From Leptidea sinapis (taxonomy: Eukaryota; Arthropoda; Insecta; Lepidoptera; Pieridae): DNA of 64,000 nt. Below are positions 18,583-29,089 of the stretch, piece after piece; the first letter of the stretch is position 1, and every line of letters begins with the position of its first letter. The stretch is taken from the NCBI RefSeq assembly GCF_905404315.1, contig NC_066286.1, positions 7,501 through 71,500 of the forward strand. Direction: 5' to 3'. The position numbers and the translations under genes were made by a program. The notes beneath the pieces are model-generated. The model made no database searches. It had not been told where the DNA came from and saw only the letters and a list, made by a program, of their open reading frames with translations.

Positions 18583-18926
18583 CGTGCGTGGCATCGTGAC
18601 ACTCAATAGCATCTTTCAAATTTGGTAACAATAACGATTCGTGTTATTTAGCATTGAAATTAATAAAATACAAAATACTTACTGATGTTATATGACCACA
18701 GTGTCTTTATTTCCTGTAGTATTATTTCTACAAAGTTTTACTACGCAAACCAGCATTTTAGTTTTAATTATAAGCAAAGTCTAACAGAACATGACGCACG
18801 TAGACGTCACCAATTGTCCAAGACTGGCTCCAGTACGCCCACTTGGGCGTAGTATTAGTTGCCGCACTTTGCGACTACGCCTGCGGTATCTAGTTGGAGC
18901 GCAGCGGAGACCAATCCTTAATCTAA
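18583..18926 (-). repeat. Dispersed repeat A, copy 2
   Basis: Inverted copy of 745-1066 with the same block order on the minus strand. It ends at the plus-strand side in GCGCAGCGGAGACCAATCCT. It carries ~25 extra bases (around TTGGACAATTGGTGACGTCT) absent from copy 1. Confidence 0.75.
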
Positions 18927-19124
18927 CGAAATAAACTAAAAGTAATAACTACACACGTAATAGTTGTATCTATTATTATAGTAATGTGTATAGTATGTGT
19001 ATTTGCTATCATTGAGATTATGAAGATTTTCGGTTTCCATATAATAGGACACATTAAATATTTTGATAGAAGCTTCTTATCCTTGAAATGGAGTAGTTTA
19101 TTATAAATCCGAGGGTTCAAAAAT

Positions 19125-19416
19125 ATTTTTTTGTAAGGGACGAGACGAGCAGGACGGAAGTGATACGCCCTGCCCTTTACAATACAGTGCCACTCAGGAT
19201 TCTTGAAAAACCCAAAAGCTCTGAGCGGCACTACAATTGCGCTCGTCACCTTGAGACATAAGTTGTTAGTTCTCATTTGCCCAGTTATTTCACTAGCTAT
19301 GACGCCCTTCAACATAACACAATAATGCTTGCGCATTACTGCTTCACGGCGGAAATAGGCGCCGTTGTGCTACCTATATTCTAGCCAGCATCCTGTGCAA
19401 AGGAGCCACCCACTGG
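19125..19416 (-). repeat. S3 retroposon
   Basis: Reversed S3: a T-run, then GGGACGAGACGAGCAGGACG, CACTCAGGATTCTTGAAAAA, and the start motif at 19386-19416 (CAGCATCCTGTGCAAAGGAG). Confidence 0.85.
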
Positions 19417-19691
19417 CATTGTATTCTGTTGAGTTCACAGCAGTTTTGTGGACATGCATATCCATTTCGTATCAGGTAGAGTTATCTGGTAGAAATCATT
19501 GAATTAAATCAAATAGATAGTATATACATATAATGTGTAATACATGAGTAGGTTAGTAAATGAACTGAATGCAAACTTCTAACTTTCATTATTTAAAGTG
19601 GCACATCTCAATGATGGACGTTCTCACTCTCTCTTAGATAATGTATCACCACTTATTATTAGACATTACATCTAATAATCAGAATATATTG
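19417..19691. other. No feature seen
   Basis: Non-coding AT-rich DNA. Confidence 0.4.
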
Positions 19692-20013
19692 TATACTAGC
19701 TGACCCAGCAGACGTTGTATTGCCGATATTAAAATCGCGATACAAAAGTAACTGTTGATCGTAGGTGGGTGAAAATTTGAAGATGTATGTATTTTTAATG
19801 CTAACTCATAATCAAACAAATTAAAAAAAAAGTCAAAAAAATTACAAAAAAACATTGGCGTGGACCACCCTTAACATTTAAGGAGGATGAAAAATAAATG
19901 TTGTCCGATTCTCAGACCTACGCAATATGCACTCAAAATTTCTTTAGAATCGGTCAAGCCGTTTCGAAGGAGTTTAACTACAAACACCGCGACATGAGAA
20001 TTTTATATATTAG
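19692..20013 (-). mobile_element. Helitron-like element (H1)
   Basis: Plus strand starts ACTAGCTGACCCAGCAGACG and runs through TCGCGATACAAAAGTAACTG and GGTGGGTGAAAATTTGAAG to CACCGCGACATGAGAATTTT. It is the reverse complement of the 43490-43806 copy. Confidence 0.7.
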
Positions 20014-20054
20014 ATGTATTAACCGAGACTCCTGTTACAACTCTATAGAATTTT

Positions 20055-20400
20055 TGAAGTAAGACTTCTTTAGGCGCGACTTGGGGTTAACTCAGATATT
20101 TTTTCTGACGGAAGTAACGCTCAGTACAAAAGTCAGTTGAAATAATTTTTTAAGCCGTTATAATTTAATGATTTTAAAAAATATTTCAAACTGCTCAGTA
20201 ATATTTTTTTTAAATATCCAAGTGCTTTTATCATTTATTATTACTACTATTGCAATAAAGGATATATAAGTTTTCATAAATTTTCTGACATTCGTTTTTC
20301 GTTTCCTATTAGGATAGGCAAAGGGTTCGAGCCCATACAACTATATTTGTCAATATTCGTTAACAATGTCATATTGATATTGCTAATAATAATATAACCT
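20055..20400. mobile_element. MITE-like relic related to 6451-6737
   Basis: Starts TTTTTGAAGTAAGACTTCTT and TAGGCGCG. It shares TGACATTCGTTTTTCGTTTC and ATTAGGATAGGCAAAGGGTT with the 6451-6737 element. The right terminal repeat was not found, so the far boundary is approximate. Confidence 0.45.
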
Positions 20401-20514
20401 TCGATTTATTAATTTCAATTATTTTATTTAATGACTGAAAATTTTAAAATGTGCGAATGATATTAATGAATTATAAATAGAATATATAATGAAAATAATA
20501 ATCAGTCAAATAAA

Positions 20515-20634
20515 ATGGCGGAAACCCAGGAAAATTTTACTCTTTCATCAATAAATAAAAATAAAAGAGAAAATCAAGAACCTGATAATGACTTGACCTG
20601 TAAAAAGTGTGAGTGTTTATTTTCTGATGAATAA
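20515..20634 (+). other. Short unrecognised ORF (39 residues)
   Basis: ATG GCG context TCAAATAAAATGGCGG. The product reads MAETQENFTLSSINKNKREN, then QEPDNDLTCKKCECLFSDE. The CKKCEC cysteine pair hints at the start of a zinc-binding domain, as in some LINE ORF1 or transposase N-termini, but there is too little to assign. Could be chance. Confidence 0.25.
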
Positions 20635-21116
20635 TAATATCAAAAGGTGTTCATAAACCTATTACATATTATTTTCTTGAAGATTGCGGCACAGCTGTCT
20701 TAGGTTGTCTCAAAAGTATAATGATAAAACTTGGAACAAAAATATCATAAACGGACCAAGTACCTACATAGAAAATTATCGTGATTCCGAAGTCCATGCA
20801 TAAGATGAAGGAGGAAAAAGCGGTAGATAAAAGTTAGGATTTTAGGCCATAAACTTGCTTGTTTAGCGAGCACACGTTGTACACGTTTTTTTTTAAAGAT
20901 ATTGAGTTTTTAAACCAATTTAGATAACAATTTGAATAAGTAAAATTTGAATTAGTTAAAAGGCTCCTGTTTCCATCAATTAATTTCTGGTATTGAATGC
21001 TAACTTGTTGAGTTCATTAATAATATTTACATATAATATCGTCAAAAATATGATTTTTAAAATATTTTGTATGCTGTCCGTACAAAACATGTTGTAAAAC
21101 ACATAAACTACTACCC
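20635..21116. other. No feature seen
   Basis: Non-coding AT-rich DNA. Confidence 0.4.
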
Positions 21117-21270
21117 GGGGCGAATAAAGAACAAAAAGTGGGGCAAAATAAGAATAAAATAATAAATTATTCGTTTTACTTATTTTCGAGACGAAACAGG
21201 AATAAAATCTGGGGCGAAACAAGAATTTTTTGTGTGGGGCGAAACTTTGCGGGGCGAAACAGGAACAAAT
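21117..21270. repeat. Degenerate tandem/interspersed GGGGCGAAAC repeats
   Basis: Variants of GGGGCGAAACAGGAATAAAA recur: GGGGCGAATAAAGAAC (21118), GGGGCAAAATAAGAATAAAA (21141), GACGAAACAGGAATAAAA (21190), GGGGCGAAACAAGAATTT (21213), GGGGCGAAACTTTG (21236) and GGGGCGAAACAGGAACAAAT (21251). The G-rich strand stands out in AT-rich DNA. The minus-strand ORF across it repeats CFAP-like words and is likely just a by-product. Confidence 0.65.
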
Positions 21271-21778
21271 CAAAAATCTAACAATGCTCCCAGCTCTTCA
21301 GTAATACGTGAGTGCTTAGTTAGTAAAATCGCTTTATTTAATGTATATATAATTTAATATATTTATGTATGCGTTAATTATTCCTAAAGTAAATTATTGT
21401 TAAGTTTTACTTCAATCGCACATAAAGGTTACACACACATACTTTTTATTTATTTATTTTTATAATAATTTACAAAATATGAAAATATAAAATACATTCT
21501 AAAAACCACAGAGGTTTGACCTCAATGCATTATTTAATCTTAGTCTACGCCTTATGTAACAAAATGTACAAAATAAATATAATAACTTAACAATAAATTC
21601 ACAATCAAGTCACAATCGGCTAAAACTACATTACTTACATACTAATAACCTACAAGAAATCAACTACAGATAATATTATGTACCTTACTAATTCTAAGTA
21701 CATACACGTAGCCAATACTTATTATTGAGTTAAATTTATATATACGTGAATATAAATTAAAAATGAATCGCCGAATTT
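21271..21778. other. Non-coding; possible LINE 3' end (minus) at 21446-21470
   Basis: TTTTATTTATTTATTTTTAT at 21446-21465 is the reverse of an AAAT-type LINE tail. The next ~250 bp could be its 3' UTR, but no coding remnant was recognised. Confidence 0.35.
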
Positions 21779-21850
21779 TTTTTGAAGTGAAAACTTCTTT
21801 ATCGGCGTTGAGCACTTTTCTTGGGATGGGTATAAAATGTTAAAATCGCG
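21779..21850. repeat. MITE end fragment
   Basis: TTTTTTGAAGTGAAAACTTC then TTTATCGGCG resembles the TIR of 6451-6737 and 20055-20400. Confidence 0.4.
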
Positions 21851-22117
21851 TCAGGACACGTGGCCTGATCGAAAATTCGTAAGACAGTCGTTGAAATTAT
21901 AGATGAAAGATTTATACTTCTAACTAATTATACTTAGGTTATTCCAACTTAATGATCACACAGACATTGGATCAGTTGAATCATTGTGATTGCGAAGCCG
22001 AAACACCGCGAGGTCGAGGGATCGAATCGCAGCCGTGAAATATGTTTACACAATTTGGTATGTTCTAATGTGAGAACCCTCACTTCTGGGATTACTTTAA
22101 CATTTTCATAAATACAG
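21851..22117. other. Non-coding; SINE-tail word at 22070-22090
   Basis: GAACCCTCACTTCTGGGATT resembles the tail region of the tRNA-like SINE at 48480-48740. Nothing else was recognised. Confidence 0.35.
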
Positions 22118-22800
22118 TTTATTTGCCAGAAAACCTCATGAGCGCTGTGGTGGTTCCTATCCCTAAGAATAAAACTCTCTCCAGTCTCAAAAACTATAGG
22201 CCAATTTCGTTAGGTACATATATAGGAAAAATACTGGAGATATTAATTTACCCGTAATTTAAAGATTGATGATGCGCAGTTTGATTTTCGACCCGGTCTC
22301 TCAACTGCTATCTGTGAAAAATATGCAGGGCAGCATGGCCTCAAATATAATGTAAAAAAACACAAATGATGGTGTTTGCGGCTAAAGGTCTAGAGAGAAT
22401 TCCGATGGTCTTTTTAGACGGTGTATCCATAGACAGAGTGGACCGATTCAGGTACTTGGGGCATATTCTAACTAAGAATTTGTGTGATAACGGAGATATA
22501 GAACGCGAGCGTAGGGCCCTGGCTGTTTGTTGCAATATGCAGAGTGCAGTATAATAATGCATACCGCACTCTGATGAGACTGCCCAAATATTGCAGTGCG
22601 TCGGGCATATTTGCCGACTTGAGAGTCCCCGATTATTTCGCAGTGATAAGATCACGAGTTGCTGCTTTTTGGTCTCGCATTCGCGAATCCTAAATCGAAA
22701 TTCTCAGTGTATGCTCTGAGCACCCAGAGATTCCTTTACTCAATTACTGGGTTTCGGTGCGTCGTGACATTAACCGGAAATAGTATTATCAGTACATTAC
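22118..22800 (+). pseudogene. LINE reverse transcriptase with the catalytic core deleted
   Basis: Pieces in order: VVVPIPKNKTLSSLKNYRPI, SLGTYIGKILEI, DAQFDFRPGLSTAICEK, then directly YAGQHGLKYNV, MVFAAKGLERIPMVFLDGVS, RVDRFRYLGHILTKNLCDNG, DIERERRALAVCCNM, and after a frame change VQYNNAYRTLMRLPKYCSAS. The N-terminal RT motifs and the post-RT region are recognisable. The stretch between CEK and YAG, which should hold motif A, PQG and the xxDD box, is missing. Several stops and frameshifts are present. Clade uncertain. Confidence 0.7.
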
Positions 22801-22961
22801 TTTTTGTATGAAACCTCCTTTGGGGAAATTTTAGTTTTATGTTATTTTATTTAGTACTGTCATGTATAAAATGGTTAAGTACATCTTATTCTATTTTATT
22901 CAATTTACTGTTATGGGTTTGAGATGCCTGAAATATATCACATATTATTATTATTATTATA

Positions 22962-23062
22962 TTAAACTGAAAACAATGCGGGATTCGAACCCGCGACCTC
23001 TCGCGTTCCGTGCGAGCACTCTTTCCAACTGAGCCAACCTTTCGAGTGACATATCGTTGATA
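22962..23062 (-). repeat. tRNA-derived SINE (best-preserved head)
   Basis: On the minus strand: GGTTGGCTCAGTTGGAAAGA (A-box region), an arm CTCGC-ACGGAAC-GCGAG, and a perfect T-arm GCGGG-TTCGAAT-CCCGC (plus 22979-22995). The flanks do not form an acceptor stem and position 33 is C not U, so it is a tRNA-derived SINE head. Confidence 0.7.
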
Positions 23063-23407
23063 AAATCAGTTTAGAGGTTCACGCAAAATGCTGATTTTAC
23101 TTTTGGCATGTGTACTTTGTATGCACGCGATTTTTTATTTATGCTTGCATAATGCTTTTCGGCGCAGCTGTTCGGGTACATGTGGGGGGTCCTGTCCTGT
23201 CCCGACAGAAGAAGTGGTTCAAGGCGGCATTGAAAGTGAGACGTTGCCCGCATTGTTGCGGCAAGACAACAATCAAGAGATCTATCCATATTTCCTTCAT
23301 TTCATTCACTTTTACTATACATTTCCGATGGCTTAAGACTACATTATACCCGAATACGTATATTTTTTTCTGTTCAGAGAACAGCGTCTGTGTGGTCAGC
23401 TAGTATA
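23063..23407 (+). repeat. Possible Helitron-like 3' part
   Basis: The stretch ends AGAACAGCGTCTGTGTGGTC then AGCTAGTATA, resembling H1 ends (CAGCTAGT). The interior is unlike H1 and the left boundary is unclear. Overlapping ORFs on both strands show no family match. Confidence 0.3.
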
Positions 23408-23559
23408 ATAATAATTATTGATGACAATGACCCACCAAAAACGACCCCAGTTGCCAATTTATTGACATGAAGAATTTTTATTACTAGTTAAGTGCGAATA
23501 TAACAAAGATTAAGTTTAAGCTCTGAGGATGTACACACTTGTACCTAGTTGTTACCTAT

Positions 23560-24845
23560 GTAACACTGAAAATGTTTAGAAAATGAAAAACGGCGTAATG
23601 TAGAAAATTGCCGAAACTTTTATTGTTCTTCAAAGTAATCTCCGTTCCTCTCTACACATCGTCGCATTCGATGGAACCACTGAGAAAAGCTGTGGGCCCA
23701 TTCTTCCTTAGGAGTATCTTCTATGGCATTTCCGTACGCCTTCACCGCATCTTCAGGGCTCGTAAAGCGAATACCTCGAAATTTACCTTTAGTTCTTGGG
23801 AATAATTAAAAGTCGCAGGGCGCCAGGTCAGGACTGTATGGCGGATGACTCATTGTCTCGACACCTGCCATAGTCAAATATTCAACAGTCCGTTTTGCGG
23901 AGCGCGCTGAAGCATTGTCGTGGTGACGGAGGATCCTGCTTCATGGGCGCTGCTGTCGAATTGGTTCAAGACAACAGGCAAACAGCGATTGACATACTAG
24001 TCTGCAGTAACTGTCCTTGCATCTTCTAACACAACTGTCGCGAAATGACTTTTCCGACCAAAGAATGAGGAAATCATCATTTTTCCTTGACTTCTTCCTT
24101 TCTTTACCTTAGTTGGCCGATCCTCGAAAGGAAGCACCCACTGAGCTGAGTATCTTTTGGTTTCGGCTTCGTAGCAATATATTCAGCTTTCATCACCTGT
24201 GACGATGTCAAATACATCATTTGAGTCACCGCCGTTGAACTTATCTAACATTTGGCAACACTAGTCCATGCGAAAGTGATTCTGGTCGTCGGTTAAAGTA
24301 TGGGGAATCCATCTGGTAAAAAGCTTCCTGACGCCTAAATGTTCGTGTAATATTTTTTGAACTTGACTCATACCAATGCCAAGGCTTGCCCGTATCTGCT
24401 GATAGGTCACTTTCTTATCTTCCTCTATCATGCGTCGCACAGCACTGATGTTTACTTCAGCAGTCGCTGTTAAAGGACGTCCCTCACGCGGATCATCATT
24501 GAGATTGCTACGTCCACGCTTAAACTCGTTAAACCAATTGTAAATAGTGGCACGAGATAAGGCTTCATTAAGAAATGCTAATCGCAGCTTACCACAGCTT
24601 TGTTGTTGAGTAAGCCCACAACGAAAGTAATAATAAATCATTGACTGAAAATTTTCTCGCATTAGGTTAATTTTCACGTGTAACAAAAGTTTTAGATTTG
24701 CCACCAATTCACAAAAACAAATGACCAATGAGTGCAATATTTATTCTACATTAGGTTACCAAAGAGTTCTATTATTGAAATTGAAAAAAAGGTTTCATTA
24801 GCAATGTTTCTAACTGGCCAGTTCTAAACATTTTCATTGTTACCC
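23560..24845 (-). mobile_element. mariner element, full length, inactive
   Basis: The left end GTAACACTGAAAATGTTTAG (23560) is matched by the reverse complement of the right end, GGTAACAATGAAAATGTTTA (to 24845). The length, 1286 bp, is normal for mariner. A TA lies next to the left TIR (23557-23558, with one intervening base); the right side carries TA at 24849-24850 after a few extra bases. The transposase lies between on the minus strand. A 3'-half copy with the same left TIR is at 47218-47702. Confidence 0.85.
23608..24737 (-). pseudogene. mariner transposase (DD34D), interrupted
   Basis: The N-terminal open part (24261-24737) has the helix-turn-helix region: FRCGLTQQQSCGKLRLAF, then LSRATIYNWFNEFKRGRSNL and DDPREGRPLTATAE. 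The catalytic part follows in broken frames. The first Asp lies in TGDES (24192-24194), the second in HHDNASA (23917-23919), and the third in SPDLAPCDF (23812-23814). The last two are separated by 34 residues, the mariner signature. A stop at 24183-24185 replaces the Trp of GDESW, and another at 23806-23808 follows CDF. Further frame breaks exist. The enzyme would cut and paste the element at TA sites, but this copy is dead. Confidence 0.9.
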
Positions 24846-24994
24846 ACGTATTAACATTTGTAACGGATTCTAAAATGCATCTATTTGTACGATAAATTTC
24901 CATAGACTTTTGCTGTTTTAATATAAATAATGTTATAATATGTATTAAACATGCAACTATATATACTATATTAAATTTTTAACCAAAATTGCCG
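24846..24994. other. No feature seen
   Basis: Short AT-rich flank. Confidence 0.4.
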
Positions 24995-25260
24995 AACCTG
25001 CTCAACCCCAATATATAATAAATAATATGTAAATATTGGGGTTGGGCAGGTTATCAACTGTAAAGTAGATCCTGTAGATTGAGCCATAACCTGAAAATTG
25101 AACAAGACATACCAAAATGTACGATCCATGCGTCACACGAACGGTTGGCTCATTTTTTAAGAGCACTCGGACGGAACCCGAGAGGTTTCGTGTCTGAGTC
25201 CCGCATCGTTCATAAATTTTGGTCACAAATTTAATATAATTTGTGGCAGAAGTGAGGTAT
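24995..25260 (+). repeat. tRNA-related SINE with inverted duplication of its 5' end
   Basis: TTGGGGTTGGGCAGGTTATC (25036) begins the SINE unit. It continues AGATCCTGTAGATTGAGCC, AACCTGAAAATTGAACAAGA, then the tRNA-like part GAACGGTTGGCTC ... GACGGAACCCGAGAGG ... CTGAGTCCCGCATCG. To its left the first 20 bases are repeated in reverse (24995-25014), giving a 20-bp stem with one G-T pair and an 18-base loop. Confidence 0.65.
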
Positions 25261-25286
25261 ATCACTTAAAAATATTTTAATAAAAA

Positions 25287-25427
25287 CACAACCGACTTCA
25301 AAAACGCTATTCCAAAACAATAGATATACCTACATCTACTCCAAAAATTACAATAATCGTAACTAGAGTTAGATTAATTAATTAGATTGTAAAAAAATAC
25401 GATATATTCGAAGTCGGTTGTTTTTTT
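25287..25427. mobile_element. Short MITE with CAACCGACTTC terminal repeats
   Basis: The left end AACACAACCGACTTCAAAAA and the right end TTCGAAGTCGGTTGTTTTTT are inverted repeats. The 141-bp interior is AT-rich. Related ends occur at 25985-26016 and 53076-53112. Confidence 0.6.
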
Positions 25428-26016
25428 GTTAATTTTTTTTTTTTGATTTTTAGTGAATTTGCAATTTGATTACAGACAGAAATTCTACCACACATTGCAC
25501 CCTTACTGTAAGTCGGTAAGGAGTCCCTGCATTGAATCATATTCGAATACGACAATTACTTGATCATAACTATGTTATGGTAGATGACTTAAATATCCGG
25601 ATAGCATAAAAAAGTTTCGGCCGAATATCGTTAATTTGCTCCTAAGAATTGAAGAGTTCCGTTACTTTGTCATGGATTTCGTAATCAGAACCTAACCAAA
25701 CTCTCACCAAACTATGTTTGAAGTATACCCTTTCCAATAAAAAAAGAATAATCGAAATCTATTGGCGCGATATTGAGTTATTCGTAAATTTATCATCCAC
25801 TTTGCTATGTTTATATACGTATGTATAGCAAATTTAAGACTTTTATGGTTTTCTCATGGATGTTATTGTCAGATCTAGACCAAATTACACACAAAGCACC
25901 AGCTTTAAAAAAACAGTATTATCAAAATCGGTTCACCAAGTCGAAAGTTGTGAGGTAACACACATTAAAAAAATACTGACGAATTGAGAACCTCCTCCTT
26001 TTTTGAAGTCGGTTAA
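25428..26016. repeat. Probable relic of a related AACCGACTTC element
   Basis: The right end reads GAGAACCTCCTCCTTTTTTG then AAGTCGGTTAAAAAT (25985-26016), the end motif shared with 53076-53112. The interior has AAAATCGGTTCACCAAGTCG but no ORF. Confidence 0.45.
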
Positions 26017-26424
26017 AAATAACAAATTGTTTATATATTGTTTGTATATTATACATACAATACTAAACGACCTCGTGTGCCGGATCGTCTCCTTCCCTCA
26101 AATATGTTTGAAGGGAGCGATGGCTAGTCCATGCATCAACTCGTGAACGGGTGATGCTTGTAGTGGCAGGTTATATTTAATAAATGTTATAGTTAATAAA
26201 TTGTTTGTCACTGTAATATTGTTGAATGCAATAACTAATTGTGATAGTAATCACGACTATCATATTCACGAAGCATCCTTACACAAACAAAGAAATCAAG
26301 CTCAAGGTTGATGCATATATAATATGATAATTTATATTTATACAGTAAATTCTTTATTACTTTGATGCAGTAGGTACCTTAACTAATTTGTTATGTATAT
26401 TACTGCCATTGTAAAAAACTCTAT
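26017..26424. other. No feature seen
   Basis: Non-coding DNA; a CG-containing stretch near 26070-26170 matched nothing I know. Confidence 0.4.
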
Positions 26425-26810
26425 TTGATTGAAAAGAGTGTCCGTTGAGTTTCTTGTACGTTCTCCTCACGAGCCCATCTTTTAACGAACATAATATGGA
26501 AAATTAAGTCATTTAAAAGAAATATTTGTAGTGACGATTCAAAAGAGCTTAGTTTTAGCCTAAATGAATAAAGTTTATTTGACTTTGAAACATATAAGAT
26601 TAGGAAAGTTAAGTTAAAAAAGTAAGGTCCTAATCCGCGTTGGATAACTAGATTCAACCATAAATATTGTAGAAGTAACATTTTGCTGATGTGATTCGCT
26701 CCACGAGAATTCGCCACATGGGGCGAATCACATTTGTCCCAAAAGATTTCACATCGTGATGACCACTACCGCTCTGTCAAGAGTGTAACGACGAAGAAGA
26801 AGAACATTTT
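26425..26810 (+). repeat. Decayed dispersed repeat, LINE 3' UTR-like
   Basis: TTGAGTTTCTTGTACGTTCT, GACGATTCAAAAGAGCTTAG and AATGAATAAAGTTTATTTGA resemble a common lepidopteran LINE 3' UTR. The following TCACATTTGTCCCAAAAGAT and GAGTGTAACGACGAAGAAGA block is also repeat-like. No coding part. Confidence 0.4.
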
Positions 26811-27105
26811 ACTGAAAGAAGACTTTATTTTAATTTAAAAAAACAATATGCTTAGTCATAGAAACCTAAAGTAATATTATATTGCATATTTATGTAAAAT
26901 TCTCATGTAAGTGATTTTATGTTAAATCTTATAGGAATGTCTTTAAGCAGAGAAAATGTATACTTCATTTGTAGATTTTTAAATAATTACCTATTTTATG
27001 AAATGCCACCCGCAAGAGTTATTTTATTATGAACAGAACATTCTCCTTCAAGTCAGCAAGTACATAGTATAGGTACAGAATATCGGAATTTTCTGTACCT
27101 ATATA
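26811..27105. other. No feature seen
   Basis: AT-rich DNA. Confidence 0.4.
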
Positions 27106-27422
27106 ATGCTGTTTCATCTGATTCCAGCCACCGAATTCCACCTTCGCACGACACGCCACAAATAAAGATATCTCCACCATCTGGATGCGTGGCGGTCCTC
27201 CACAGTGCGGTTTTTATCCACGTACTACAAACCTGTGGAATTAGCTTCCTTGTGCGGTGTTTCTGGGACGTAACGACATGGACACCTTCATAAAAAGCGC
27301 GTACACCTTCCTCAAAGGCCGGCAACGGTGCTATGATTCCTCTGGTGTTGCAAGAGAACGTGGGCGGCGGTGATCACTTAACACCAGGTGACCTCGTTTG
27401 TCCTCATTTTCCATAAGAAACT
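27106..27422 (+). pseudogene. LA-family LINE 3' fragment
   Basis: Matches LA: CACCGAATTCCACCTTCGCA, CATCTGGATGCGTGGCGGTC, CACAGTGCGG, then CGCGTACACCTTCCTCAAAG and the tail TTAACACCAGGTGACCTCGT with CATAAGAAA. Frame pieces encode SSTVRF, TTNLWN and FKKSAYTFLKGRQR equivalents with small deletions. A minus-strand ORF across it is a shadow. Confidence 0.75.
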
Positions 27423-27519
27423 TAAATATATTAGTTTTAAGGGGATTTAAATCAAAACTATATTTTTTCATGAGGTCGATAGTAAGAACTGAAAAAGAAA
27501 GTAAGTAAGTAAGAAGAAT

Positions 27520-28065
27520 GAAAAAAATCTACAAGTTTAAAAACGGCAGTGCATACCACGCCTGCGCACAAGCCTGGCTAAACTACGCCGTCATACAGTG
27601 GGGAAACACTGTAGATGCACACGAACTCTATATTAATATTAAACAAAAAGCAATCTGCAAACTTTTGTTTTCAAAAACTAAGTATTAATATTACAGTGCA
27701 CATATTATATACTCGAAATATCTACTAAGTTTGTAAGAAAATACCCTAATCTTTACATCATAGACGCACACCGGCAGATCACCTCACTGTAAAAATAATC
27801 TTTTGCAAACTAAATCTAAATTAATATTACGCAGTACAGGTCCCTACCCAATGTCAATTAAAACTTATAATAAGTTATCAGTACACTTAAAAGCCGTAAC
27901 CAATATTAAAAATATCATAAGCTCTTTGAAAAAGTTACTTTTGGAAAAAAAATTATGAATACTTATGGGACCAAAAATTTTGAATGTCTTCCCCTCTGTT
28001 GTTCATTGCTATGCGTTAAGAGGTGCATGTGATAATTTAGTACTTAAAATTTTTAGTTTTCACAT
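27520..28065 (+). pseudogene. Jockey/CR1-like LINE C-terminus, decayed copy of 2198-2895
   Basis: AAAATCTACAAGTTTAAAAA, GCCTGGCTAAACTACGC, GTAGATGCACACGAACTCTA, CAGGTCCCTACCCAATGTCA and GAATGTCTTCCCCTCTGTTG align in order with 2262-2790. Indels break the frame in several places and there is no AAAT tail. Both copies start at nearly the same internal point, so they may share a truncation site. Confidence 0.75.
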
Positions 28066-29089
28066 TTTTGGTTGTGTTTTTGACACATTACCAATGCTTT
28101 GTTTTCTTTTGTTTTCCTTCGAAACAGTTTAGAATTTTCTTTTTGCTTTTTTAATTTCTTCAGATTGTTTTCTTATCGACTTTTTTCGGGGGTGTCTGTG
28201 TAGATGATCTTTTTTCCTGCCTCGACTATCTCTATCTTATAAATGAGATTGTAAGTTTGTTTGAAACGCTTTTACGCCGGAGCTGGAGGTACTAAACTGA
28301 ATTTATAGTATGTGGTTACATTTTAATGTTTTCCTTTTTTTGAAACAATAGTATTAGTTTTATTGTTAATTGTTTCCTTATCAAAAACAATTATTAAATT
28401 ATATTAAAGGGAGTATTTTTGTAGCATTCATGTTTACCATAATTATTATATATTTTAGAACAACAAATTGTAAATTCGTCAGGGGTAGTCCTGTTGCTAT
28501 AGCACTTAAATCTACTTTAAATAAGAAGCATCTGTGTAGTATATCTGTACTGTTGTGCTGCCGATTAAAAAGTGTGGGTGCTGATGAAATTATATGCTGG
28601 TGTCACTGTGACGGACGCAGAAAAATTTTACGCTATAGCTTATTTTACGCTTAACTTTGTATTTTCACCGTTATGATTATTTTATTTAACTGACGTAAGA
28701 TCGAAGAAATAACATGCAAATTTTTTGCAATTCTTAGGAACACTGAAAAATTTAAAAGCAATGAATTATCATAAGAGCTAAGATATTTAGTTTACTGCAA
28801 AATAAATAATAAAAACGTTTATTTTTGAATAACTATGATCCGTTGATTGTTAATAAACTTACAATCTAATTTTGTTAGTAATTGTATCTACTACTACTAC
28901 TTGGCCAACATACCCACTGTCGGCTATCGCCACCAGAACTGTTACTGCTGCCTCGTATTCGGCGGAGTAGAGAAGCCACTTTTTGCGTAGTCCCGACCGT
29001 ATGGGTTGCAGCTACTTCATCGTGAGTGCATGGCGCCTCATTAATAGAATTATTTACTGATTTAACTTGTTAATAACACATATCAGTGT
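28066..29089. other. Mostly no feature; one Helitron-like word
   Basis: ATAAATGAGATTGTAAGTTT with AAACGCTTTTACGCCGGAGC near 28236-28280 resembles the start of non-autonomous lepidopteran repeats. A 94-residue ORF at 28370-28654 shows no family resemblance. The stretch 28900-29040 is richer in GC, but I cannot assign it. Confidence 0.3.

Noticed and set aside
18923..19336. A 137-residue minus-strand ORF.
   Set aside because: It lies within an S3 retroposon; several S3 copies give similar meaningless ORFs.
20980..21273. A small repetitive protein with CFAP repeats.
   Set aside because: The repeats follow from the degenerate DN​A repeat on the other strand and spacing is not codon-regular.
22968..23060. 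A functional tRNA gene on the minus strand (good A-box region and perfect T-arm).
   Set aside because: No acceptor stem, C instead of U33, and the same unit occurs in several diverged copies with a shared tail, so it is a tRNA-derived SINE.
26017..26424. A CRISPR-like or other spaced repeat array in the quieter stretches.
   Set aside because: No evenly spaced identical repeats were found anywhere; a CRISPR array is also not expected in an insect nuclear genome.
27053..27325. A 90-residue minus-strand ORF as a gene.
   Set aside because: It is antisense to an LA LINE C-terminus (SSTVRF and LPRTT-like words on the plus strand).
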